From positions 1 to 12,807 of the forward strand of contig CAMWQS010000037.1 in the NCBI GenBank assembly GCA_947176485.1: a stretch of 12,807 nt of DNA, read 5' to 3'. The stretch is from an uncultured Clostridia bacterium (GTDB taxonomy: Bacteria > Bacillota > Clostridia > Christensenellales > Borkfalkiaceae). Each line of letters begins with the position of its first letter. The first letter of the stretch is position 1. Positions 7,404 to 12,716 of the stretch are shown one piece after another. The notes beneath the pieces are model-generated. The model did not search any database. It saw nothing but the letters and a program-made list of their open reading frames with translations, and was not told where the DNA came from. The position numbers and the translations under genes are program-made.

Positions 7404-7439
7404 TCACATTCGTCCCATTCTTAAACCGAAGATAATCAT
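7404..7439 (-). CDS. Possible second mini-ORF between terminator 2 and metN
   Basis: Eleven codons, MIIFGLRMGRM, with GGAGG four bases before the ATG (7448-7444) and a TGA stop 29 nt upstream of the metN start. Three of the eleven codons are Met. The ribosome binding site immediately follows the T-run of terminator 2, so it would be made only on transcripts that escape attenuation. It may help couple translation to metN, or be chance. There is no comparative evidence. Confidence 0.25.
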   Translation of the reverse strand: MIIFGLRMGRM

Positions 7440-7448
7440 ACTTCCTCC

Positions 7449-7482
7449 AAAAAAAATGACCCGTACGCTTTTGCATACGGGT
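7449..7482 (-). terminator. Terminator 2 of the metNIQ attenuator
   Basis: Segment 4, ACCCGTATGC (7482-7473), pairs with segment 5, GCGTACGGGT (7468-7459), over 10 bp with one G-U, and has an AAAA loop. CA and then eight T (7456-7449) follow. It is positioned to stop transcription before metN. Segment 4 can pair instead with segment 3, perfectly over 10 bp, which would abolish this hairpin. Confidence 0.9.
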
Positions 7483-7580
7483 TCAAAATTATTTAAGGCA
7501 ATAAAAAACCCGTATGCTATGCACACAGGTCGTATAAAATTTAACGCGAAAACCTGTGCAACGTTATTTTACGTTACACA
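7473..7580 (-). promoter_or_regulatory. Relay of mutually exclusive antiterminator helices
   Basis: Besides the two terminators, three alternative helices can form. Segment 0, TGTGTAACGT (7580-7571, inside the leader-peptide codons), pairs with segment 1, ACGTTGCACA (7564-7555), over 10 bp with one G-U. Segment 1, TGCACAGGT (7560-7552), pairs with segment 2 (7530-7522) over 7 Watson-Crick plus 2 G-U pairs. Segment 3 (7517-7508) pairs perfectly with segment 4 (7482-7473), extendable to 11 bp. Ordered 0:1, 1:2, 2:3 (terminator), 3:4, 4:5 (terminator), this is the classic protector / antiterminator / terminator logic with one further switch added. Confidence 0.85.
7503..7530 (-). terminator. Terminator 1 of the metNIQ attenuator
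   Basis: Segment 2, ACCTGTGTGC (7530-7521), pairs with segment 3, GCATACGGGT (7517-7508), over 10 bp including two G-U pairs, with an ATA loop. A run of six T (7508-7503) begins within the last stem base. Segment 2 can pair instead with upstream segment 1 (7560-7552), which would prevent this terminator. It is a near copy of terminator 2. Confidence 0.8.
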
Positions 7581-7623
7581 TGCACATCACTTTATTTACG
7601 CTTAAACAAAAGCAATTACGCAT
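7564..7623 (-). CDS. Cys/Met-rich attenuation leader peptide of metNIQ
   Basis: Nineteen codons encode MRNCFCLSVNKVMCMCNVK and then TAA. AAGGAG (7636-7631) stands 7 nt before the ATG, and the promoter lies just upstream. Four residues are Cys (4, 6, 14, 16) and two internal residues are Met (13, 15), giving an alternating Met-Cys-Met-Cys run at codons 13-16 (7587-7576). These codons start just before segment 0 and run into it. A ribosome waiting there for charged tRNA-Cys or tRNA-Met would cover segment 0 and leave segment 1 free. The stop codon sits in the loop between segments 0 and 1, so a terminating ribosome would cover both. The product probably has no role beyond being translated. Confidence 0.85.
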   Translation of the reverse strand: MRNCFCLSVNKVMCMCNVK

Positions 7624-7648
7624 AGGTTTTCTCCTTTTCAGTAATTTC

Positions 7649-7677
7649 ACTATACGGCATATCCCGCCGTTTGTCAA
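7649..7677 (-). promoter_or_regulatory. Sigma-A promoter of the metNIQ leader
   Basis: On the minus strand, TTGACA (7677-7672) and TATAGT (7654-7649) are 17 bp apart. The expected start is near 7642, some 20 nt before the leader-peptide ATG and about 270 nt before metN. Confidence 0.85.
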
Positions 7678-7711
7678 CGATTTTTACAAATAATTTTTAA
7701 AAAATGCCTCT

Positions 7712-7804
7712 ACAAAATCAGAAACGACGCAAACCGGAGTTTGCGCCGCCTCTATATGATAAGGGGGAAAATGATGAGCATTTCTAAGTAAACTTAACGT
7801 TTAC
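7712..7804 (-). ncRNA. Candidate small RNA of about 90 nt upstream of the metNIQ leader
   Basis: A promoter at 7811-7838 would start RNA at about 7804. The RNA would open with the hairpin GTAAAC/GTTTAC (7804-7799 and 7793-7788). An unpaired stretch follows with the C-rich run TTTTCCCCCTT (7771-7761), and it would end in a 10-bp stem with a TCCG loop (7748-7725) followed by TTTCTGATTTT. A 5' hairpin, a C-rich single strand able to pair with Shine-Dalgarno sequences, and a 3' terminator is a layout common in Gram-positive small RNAs. No known family is recognised. The same 3' hairpin may simply terminate the desulfurase transcript. Confidence 0.4.
7725..7748 (-). terminator. Hairpin terminator after the cysteine desulfurase / candidate sRNA
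   Basis: CGACGCAAAC (7725-7734) and GTTTGCGCCG (7739-7748) form a 10-bp stem (one G-U in the minus-strand RNA) with a 4-nt loop. The minus-strand 3' flank TTTCTGATTTT is moderately T-rich. It is the only GC-containing hairpin between the desulfurase stop and the leader promoter. Confidence 0.6.
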
Positions 7805-7810
7805 AATTCC

Positions 7811-7859
7811 ATTATATACAAAAAATTTAAAATGTAAAACTCTATAAAAAAATTTTTTT
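7811..7859 (-). promoter_or_regulatory. Promoter with UP-like A/T tract for the candidate small RNA
   Basis: On the minus strand, TTTACA (7838-7833) and TATAAT (7816-7811) are 16 bp apart. Just upstream is an uninterrupted A7T7 tract (within 7845-7859), placed where an UP element would contact RNA polymerase alpha. The whole region is AT-rich, which raises the chance of a fortuitous match. Confidence 0.45.
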
Positions 7860-7927
7860 CAGACTTTATAAATTAAATTTACAAAACAAATTTTGTTATA
7901 TATTCACAAAAAACTGCTTTTTCGACC

Positions 7928-9058
7928 TTATTTTCCGTTATTTCTTATCTTTTCAACAGTAGATTTCAACGCTTCGAACGCCAAATAGATTTCTTTTTCG
8001 GTGTTGTGCTTGCCGAAAGAAAACCTTACGGGGGACTTTGCCTCGCTGGCTCCGCAGCCCATAGTGATAAGCGTATCCGAAGGCGAAACCGCCCCCGCCG
8101 CGCACGCCGCGCCCGTTGAAACGCATACGCCCTTTAAGTCCAAAAGGAACAGAATATTCTCACCGTCGCACCCGTCGAAGGATATATTCAAAATGGACGG
8201 CAGCATTTTATTCAAATCGCCGTTAAGCCTCGTGCCATTGATTTCGGTAAGCACGCGGTTCAAGAATTTATCACGCAAGTTTTTGATATGCGCGTTCACC
8301 TTTTCACGGTTCAAGCACGCCTTTTCGTACGCCGCAGCAGTGCCGACGATGCCCGCCGTGTTCACGGTGCCACCGCGGAAGCCCATCTCTTGCATGCCGC
8401 CCGAAATTAAGCGGAAAACTTTGCTACCTTTTTTTAATATAAGCGCACCCGCGCCCTTCGGGCCGTAAAACTTGTGTGAAGAAAAACCCATTGCATCCGC
8501 ACAATTTACGGGCAGCGGCAAATACGCCGCCGTCTGCACGCAGTCGGTATAAAAGAAAACTCCCCTCTCACGGCAGATTTTGCCTATTTCTTCAATAGGT
8601 TGAATAACGCCCGTTTCGTTGTTAGCCGCCATAACCGCGCAGAAAATGGTGTCCTCACGCATAGCCTTTGCAACGTTTTCGGCAAGCACTGCGCCGTCGC
8701 TTTCGGGCTGAACGAAGGTTACGTCAAACCCGAGCTTTTGCATATCCAAAGCACTCTCCGAAAGAGAAGCGTGCTCAATAGAGGACAAAACCAAATGCCC
8801 CTTTTTACGTAGCGCGCACACGCCTTTTAAGGCGGTGTTGCCCGCCTCCGTTCCACCCGAAACGAAGTAGACCTCATGTGCACTACAGCCCGCAAGTGCG
8901 TAAATTTTGTCGCGTGCCATCATAACTGCGTTTGCACTTGCACGCCCCGCCGCGTGTTGGGACTGCGCGTTGCCGTATTGTTCGGTTAAGTACGGCATCA
9001 TAGCCGTTAAAACTTCCTCGTCAAGCTTAGTTGACGCCGCGTTGTCAAGATATATCAT
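7928..9058 (-). CDS. Cysteine desulfurase, NifS/IscS-type class V aminotransferase
   Basis: A PLP enzyme that converts cysteine to alanine and passes the sulfur as a persulfide to Fe-S cluster assembly or tRNA thiolation. The 376-residue length is normal. Visible are N-terminal YLDNAASTK, EHAS with the cofactor-stacking His96, NNETG, Asp172 and Gln175, the PLP lysine SSHKF (Lys196), and the mobile-loop Cys319 in STGAACAAG. It overlaps the preceding gene by 14 bp (9045-9058), so it is probably the third gene of an ispE operon; GGAG lies about 14 nt before the ATG. No iscU/sufU scaffold or thiI is next to it, so the acceptor is unknown. I cannot choose between NifS, IscS or another paralogue name. 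Confidence 0.93.
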   Translation of the reverse strand: MIYLDNAASTKLDEEVLTAMMPYLTEQYGNAQSQHAAGRASANAVMMARDKIYALAGCSAHEVYFVSGGTEAGNTALKGVCALRKKGHLVLSSIEHASLSESALDMQKLGFDVTFVQPESDGAVLAENVAKAMREDTIFCAVMAANNETGVIQPIEEIGKICRERGVFFYTDCVQTAAYLPLPVNCADAMGFSSHKFYGPKGAGALILKKGSKVFRLISGGMQEMGFRGGTVNTAGIVGTAAAYEKACLNREKVNAHIKNLRDKFLNRVLTEINGTRLNGDLNKMLPSILNISFDGCDGENILFLLDLKGVCVSTGAACAAGAVSPSDTLITMGCGASEAKSPVRFSFGKHNTEKEIYLAFEALKSTVEKIRNNGK

Positions 9059-9956
9059 TTTTTACAAAAATCTCCAATATGCTTTCCACAAAGCTAAGCT
9101 CCGCTTGTCTCTCTTCAAGCTTGCGCCCAAGCTTGGTTGCGGAATTTTTTTCGTTGAGTTTTAAGTTGTTGGCGTTCTTCCAAAGGAGCTTCGCCGCAAT
9201 AACGGTTGCGATAAAAAGTACGCCCGCAAGCGATACGAAAGCAATGAACAAAGGAATGTTCGCCCCGTCCTTAACCGCCGTAAGGTGCGTGCCGTAGTAA
9301 ATGGCAAGCGCCGCAAAAACGATAAGGGGCACGACGGTTGCCGCAAAAAAGATTAAGGAGTTATTGCGTTTCTTTTTGAACACTAGCCGCCTTTCGCTCT
9401 TCTTTTCCTCGTTTTCGTTATCGAGCGCGTCGGCTTCTGCTTTAAGCTCCTCCGCCTTGGCTTTAAGCGACGGAAGGGCGTGCGCAAAGCCTTCAACCGT
9501 TTCCTTTGCCGTGAAGTTTTTAACTCCGTTCACCGCCTCGGCCCCGTCCTCGGTATTAGTAAAGTCGGTAAAATCACGCGTAACCGTGCGAAGCTTAAGC
9601 GCGTAAATTTCGCCGTCGTCGCCAAGCTCGTCAGCTTCCGCCAAGGTGTAACCCGCCTCCTCGTACTTCTTTTCGTCAAGAAACGCAGTGGCGCGTTCGG
9701 CAATTTTTTTAAGCTTTTCTTGCCTTGCCGCCTCTTCTTCCTCGCGCTGCTTTTCGCGTGCGGCAAGCTGCTCGGGCGTCATAACCGCCGCTTCCTCGTC
9801 GTCCGATTCAAGCTCGGGCACTTCGAAGTCCAGCTCCGCCTCGGGCTCTTCCTCGTCGGAGGTGTCGTCTATAACCAGCTCGTCCTCCCCGTCCGCATTC
9901 TTTATTATTTTATACTTTCTGTCCTTGTCGTCGTCAATAAGCCTTTCTTCAGCCAT
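9045..9956 (-). CDS. Hypothetical acidic protein with coiled coil and two membrane helices
   Basis: 303 residues of no family that I recognise. Residues 1-60 are strongly acidic and low-complexity. Residues 60-110 are rich in Glu, Lys, Arg and Ala and look helical (coiled coil), with a segment (87-113) reminiscent of a single TPR-like hairpin. A second charged helix spans about 160-190. Two hydrophobic segments lie at about 199-222 and 233-259, and a charged helical tail closes the protein. There is no signal peptide, so both long ends would face the cytoplasm if the helices form a hairpin. AAGGAG (9968-9963) is embedded in the end of ispE, 6 nt before its ATG, so translation is coupled to ispE. 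A role in scaffolding or membrane anchoring would be speculation. Confidence 0.85.
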   Translation of the reverse strand: MAEERLIDDDKDRKYKIIKNADGEDELVIDDTSDEEEPEAELDFEVPELESDDEEAAVMTPEQLAAREKQREEEEAARQEKLKKIAERATAFLDEKKYEEAGYTLAEADELGDDGEIYALKLRTVTRDFTDFTNTEDGAEAVNGVKNFTAKETVEGFAHALPSLKAKAEELKAEADALDNENEEKKSERRLVFKKKRNNSLIFFAATVVPLIVFAALAIYYGTHLTAVKDGANIPLFIAFVSLAGVLFIATVIAAKLLWKNANNLKLNEKNSATKLGRKLEERQAELSFVESILEIFVKNDIS

Positions 9957-9959
9957 AAT

Positions 9960-10820
9960 CTACTCCTTAATTTTCGGGATATAACTTTTTAATTGAATGC
10001 ATCGGCACTTGCCCAAATAACGGCTTTTTGCATAGGCGCACATTTCGGGCGAGTCAAACAGCGCGTAAACGCCGCTACCCGAACCCGTCATATTCACGCC
10101 CAGCGGCGCGAAGCTTTCAAGCTCCTTAAAGGCGGTTTCCACCCCGCCGTTCAGTTTTACTGCGGGCGCGTAAAGCGCGTTAAAAAGTCCGCGCCCAAGT
10201 CCTTCGGCGTCGCCGTTTAAAAGCGCGTCTACCGCGGGTTGGCTCGATTGCTCCGTCTTTGGCAAACTATCGTAAAGGCGGTAGCACTGCGCGGTTGAAA
10301 CCCCGCCCTGCGGCAATAGCAGTAAAAAGTTAAGCCGCATATTGCTTTTAAGCCGTTCAACCTTTTCGCCCCTGCCCGTAAGCCTTGCGTAGCCGCCCGT
10401 TAAAAGGTAGCCCGTATCGCTGCCCAAGGAATCGGCAAGCTCTTTTAGCTGACCTTCCCCGCCCTTGCCGTACAGCATAGCCATACCGCGAAGTACGCCC
10501 GAGATATCGGCGGACGAACCGCCCAACCCCGCGCCGACGGGAATGTTTTTAAAAATTTTAATATCCGCCCCGCCCGTACCGAAAGCCTTTATATAAGCCT
10601 CGGCGGCTTTAACGGCGTTGTTGTCCTCGTGGGCAAGCGTTTCGGTGCCCTGCCCGTGCATCTCAACGGTAACCAAATTATCCTTGCGCTTTTTCAGCTT
10701 GATAAGGTCGTATAGGTCAACCGTGCAAACGAGACTGTCTAAATTATGATAACCGTTCTCGGCGCCCGTAATTGCAAGCGTTAAATTAAGTTTTGCATAA
10801 GCCTTTACGCGAACGCCCAT
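9960..10820 (-). CDS. ispE: 4-diphosphocytidyl-2-C-methyl-D-erythritol kinase IspE
   Basis: A cytoplasmic GHMP-family kinase that phosphorylates CDP-methylerythritol with ATP in the MEP route to isoprenoids. The 286-residue length is usual. Motifs: AYAKLNLTL with Lys10, the glycine-rich ATP loop PVGAGLGGSSAD (94-105), GSDTGYLLTGG with the putative catalytic Asp135 (many homologues have GADVPF here), and MTGSGSGVYALF (244-255). The conserved N-terminus starts at residue 6, so the ATG at 10820 must be the start. It has no ribosome binding site; instead a TATAAT box ends 6 bp before it, implying a leaderless transcript. The next gene starts 3 bp after its stop. Confidence 0.95.
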   Translation of the reverse strand: MGVRVKAYAKLNLTLAITGAENGYHNLDSLVCTVDLYDLIKLKKRKDNLVTVEMHGQGTETLAHEDNNAVKAAEAYIKAFGTGGADIKIFKNIPVGAGLGGSSADISGVLRGMAMLYGKGGEGQLKELADSLGSDTGYLLTGGYARLTGRGEKVERLKSNMRLNFLLLLPQGGVSTAQCYRLYDSLPKTEQSSQPAVDALLNGDAEGLGRGLFNALYAPAVKLNGGVETAFKELESFAPLGVNMTGSGSGVYALFDSPEMCAYAKSRYLGKCRCIQLKSYIPKIKE

Positions 10821-10826
10821 AGGGGT

Positions 10827-10855
10827 ATTATAACATACTAATACGCAGTTATCAA
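10827..10855 (-). promoter_or_regulatory. Sigma-A promoter placing the transcription start on the ispE ATG
   Basis: On the minus strand, TTGATA (10855-10850) and TATAAT (10832-10827) are 17 bp apart. Six bases (ACCCCT) separate the -10 box from the ATG, so the usual +1 is the A of that codon at 10820. The -35 box lies some 10 bp after the upstream gene's terminator stem. Confidence 0.8.
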
Positions 10856-10865
10856 ATATTTTTAA

Positions 10866-10895
10866 AGCCGCCCGCGTTAATTTACGCGGGCGGCT
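10866..10895 (-). terminator. Intrinsic terminator after the sipL-like gene
   Basis: GCCGCCCGCG (10867-10876) and CGCGGGCGGC (10885-10894), plus flanking and inner A-T pairs, form a stem of about 12 bp with a 6-8 nt loop. On the minus strand TTTAAAAATATTT follows. The arms are the same 10-mers as in the terminator at 4998-5032. Confidence 0.85.
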
Positions 10896-10918
10896 ATATT
10901 TTCAATTAAGATACACGC

Positions 10919-12385
10919 TTATGCTTTGGGTCTGTAAATCAAAATTCTCTCTTTGCCCGTCAGCGGGAAGGTGAGCTCGGGGTTTGATTTTTCAATTACC
11001 TCGGGTGCTTCGGAAAGACGCTTTGCCGTTTCCCAAAGCCCGTCGCCCGCGGAGGGTACGTACACGCTTATTGCGCAGCCCTGCACTTGCTTTTCACCTT
11101 GCTCGGTTACTTCGGTGAGGTATCTCGCCGTCCTAACTTCGCCGTCCGCGCCCGTTATTTTAAGCACGGCTTCACCCTCGCACTCGCCCTCGGCACGCTG
11201 TCTTAAGCTCATACCGCACACCGCAACCGAAATATCACGGCAGTTTGCAGATAAGCCGTTAAGCGCAACGCTGAACGGAAGATTTACTTCGGTTGAATGC
11301 ACCTCGCCCGCTTGCTCGTACAAAAGGGTTGCGGATACGCTGCCTTCAACGCCGTTTGCCGTTCTTGCAAACTCGACGGCGGGTAAGGTTGCCGCAAGGA
11401 ACGCGCAGGTGTAGTCAAGCTTAGCCTTGGTTGCGCAAAGCCCGCTTACACGCTCGGAATAAACTTTGAAATCCGTATCGAGAAGTGTTTCCTCGGTTGC
11501 GAAGTTCAAGCCCAGCTCGCAGTCCTTCGAGAAGGCGTCCGCAACGAAAGTAACCTCTTCTTCCTCATAGAAATGCCCCGTAAAGCCGAGGGTTGCGTTA
11601 ACGTCGACGTCGCACTTGCCGCGCTCTTCGTTGACTTTGCAGTTTACGCTTACCGCCTTGATTTCGGCACGGCAGAAAGCGCGTTGGGAGAACAACGCTT
11701 CGTCGCACGCAAGCTCGCACTTGAAGGGGATAACTCTGTCAAGGCACACGGGGGCGTTGTCGCGCACGGCAAGAAGGGATAAATAAATTTCACCGCCCAC
11801 TTCAACCACACCGGCACGAACCGAGCAATCCAGAACCAACGCTTGCGCCGAGGGTACTAAGATATCGGTTGCAACGCAGTCGAAATCGTCGTCAACCTCG
11901 CTCTCGCCCGAAAAGCTTACGAAGGAATAAAGCCTTGCGCTGTCCGTTTTGCAAATTGCGCCGTCAACCGCGGTGGTGTAGCTGCGCATTGCGCTGTCGT
12001 AAACGGCAACCTCCGCGCCGACGACTATAGCCACTGCGTAGGAAGAACCTTCGCGCTTGACCTGCCAACGCTCGCACTTTAAAGCGCAATCGCCGCGCTG
12101 TGCTGGTGCAAGTCTGTCGTCGTCTATAAAATGGGTGAACTCCGCGCCCTTCTGCACGCGGCAAAGCTTGCCGTCCGCGTCGGCGTAAACCAAGGTTGCG
12201 ATTATTCTTCCGCCGTAGTTAAGTCTGCCCGAAGAAACCTCGCAAGAGGTCAAAGAAATTTGCGGATATACCGCCACTACTTCGCCCGCGTCTTGCCCGA
12301 ATTTGATTTCAACCACCGTCTGGGTGGATAAATCTGCTACCTTGCGCGTGTAGGTTCCCGTCTGATTCTGTGCGTTGATTGCCAT
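10919..12385 (-). CDS. sipL: DUF3794 (SPOCS) and LysM domain protein, SipL-like spore morphogenesis factor
   Basis: 488 residues made of repeated beta-rich domains rich in cysteine and acidic residues, matching the DUF3794/SPOCS layout. It ends in a LysM-like domain (about 433-486) that begins with ISVYVPSAGDGLWETAKRL and ends with a glycine turn and ILIYRPK. In Clostridioides difficile, SipL has this architecture and binds SpoIVA through LysM to anchor the spore coat on the forespore surface; the same role is inferred here. GGAGG stands 7 nt before the ATG at 12385. It lies between veg and ispE, a position I recall for this family in Clostridia. A sigma-E-like box is possible upstream. The individual SPOCS borders cannot be placed with confidence by eye. 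Confidence 0.85.
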   Translation of the reverse strand: MAINAQNQTGTYTRKVADLSTQTVVEIKFGQDAGEVVAVYPQISLTSCEVSSGRLNYGGRIIATLVYADADGKLCRVQKGAEFTHFIDDDRLAPAQRGDCALKCERWQVKREGSSYAVAIVVGAEVAVYDSAMRSYTTAVDGAICKTDSARLYSFVSFSGESEVDDDFDCVATDILVPSAQALVLDCSVRAGVVEVGGEIYLSLLAVRDNAPVCLDRVIPFKCELACDEALFSQRAFCRAEIKAVSVNCKVNEERGKCDVDVNATLGFTGHFYEEEEVTFVADAFSKDCELGLNFATEETLLDTDFKVYSERVSGLCATKAKLDYTCAFLAATLPAVEFARTANGVEGSVSATLLYEQAGEVHSTEVNLPFSVALNGLSANCRDISVAVCGMSLRQRAEGECEGEAVLKITGADGEVRTARYLTEVTEQGEKQVQGCAISVYVPSAGDGLWETAKRLSEAPEVIEKSNPELTFPLTGKERILIYRPKA

Positions 12386-12419
12386 AAAAATGCCTCCGTA
12401 TCCGTTACGTTTACAAGGT

Positions 12420-12448
12420 ATCTTATGCGCAAGACTTTAAGGTTATGA
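12420..12448 (-). promoter_or_regulatory. Sigma-E-like promoter candidate for the sipL-like gene
   Basis: On the minus strand, TCATAAC (12448-12442) and CATAAGAT (12427-12420) are 14 bp apart. They match about 5 of 7 and 6 of 8 positions of the mother-cell sigma-E consensus known from Bacillus. The predicted start near 12412 would leave room for the GGAGG ribosome binding site. No good sigma-A promoter is seen in this 66-bp gap. Confidence 0.3.
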
Positions 12449-12451
12449 CTA

Positions 12452-12694
12452 TTAAATTTTCTCTTGCACTTTTACCCGACCGCAAAGAATTTCAGAATAC
12501 GAATACGCGGTTTTGCCCAGGAAGTTTTTGTCGTTGGGGCTTACGGTGAAAAGCGAGGGGTAAATTCCGTTTACTACCGCGGGGAAGGTTACGAACTTAT
12601 TGCGCCCCAAATTCAGCTTTACGGTAACGGCTTTACCGCTTAAATTTTTAATCGTATCTTTAATGGAATTGATTGTGGTGTTTACTTTTATCAT
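12452..12694 (-). CDS. veg: Veg family protein
   Basis: 80 residues, the normal size for Veg (DUF1021), a small basic protein of Firmicutes; in Bacillus subtilis it is abundant and promotes biofilm formation. Recognisable features are the early helix INSIKDTIKNLSGKAV, the KLNLGRNKF strand, NGIYPSLFTV and AYSYSEIL near the end (SYSYSDVL in Bacillus). The frame is open to 12757, but that start lies inside a terminator stem, whereas the ATG at 12694 gives the family N-terminus. No clear Shine-Dalgarno or sigma-A promoter is visible in the 31 bp between the terminator and the ATG, which is odd for a gene strongly expressed in Bacillus. Confidence 0.88.
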   Translation of the reverse strand: MIKVNTTINSIKDTIKNLSGKAVTVKLNLGRNKFVTFPAVVNGIYPSLFTVSPNDKNFLGKTAYSYSEILCGRVKVQEKI

Positions 12695-12716
12695 ATTAAT
12701 ATTTTTGCCAAAATTT

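Noticed and set aside
7375..7476. N-terminal extension of MetN to a 285-residue protein
   Set aside because: It would run through the terminator-2 hairpin and T-run and adds no conserved residues. The ATG at 7374 has AAGGAG at ideal spacing and gives the family N-terminus.
7078..7605. 175-residue plus-strand open frame across metN and its leader
   Set aside because: It is antisense to metN and passes through both attenuator hairpins; no ribosome binding site or recognisable domain.
7441..7680. SAM riboswitch or T-box upstream of metNIQ
   Set aside because: I looked for the conserved T-box sequence and for S-box core elements and found neither. The structure is fully explained by the leader peptide and five pairings.
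7764..7790. Plus-strand mini-ORF with AGGGGG followed by ATGATG (six codons)
   Set aside because: No plus-strand promoter precedes it. The G-run is better read as the complement of the C-rich loop of the candidate small RNA.
7880..7896. ACAAAA-CAAA-TTTTGT hairpin as desulfurase terminator
   Set aside because: The stem is only six A-T/G-C pairs and mostly A-T, with no clear U-run; too weak to call.
9480..9992. Long plus-strand open frame opposite the hypothetical membrane protein gene
   Set aside because: It is antisense to a gene with Shine-Dalgarno coupling on both sides. Its composition is what the complement of an acidic low-complexity region gives.
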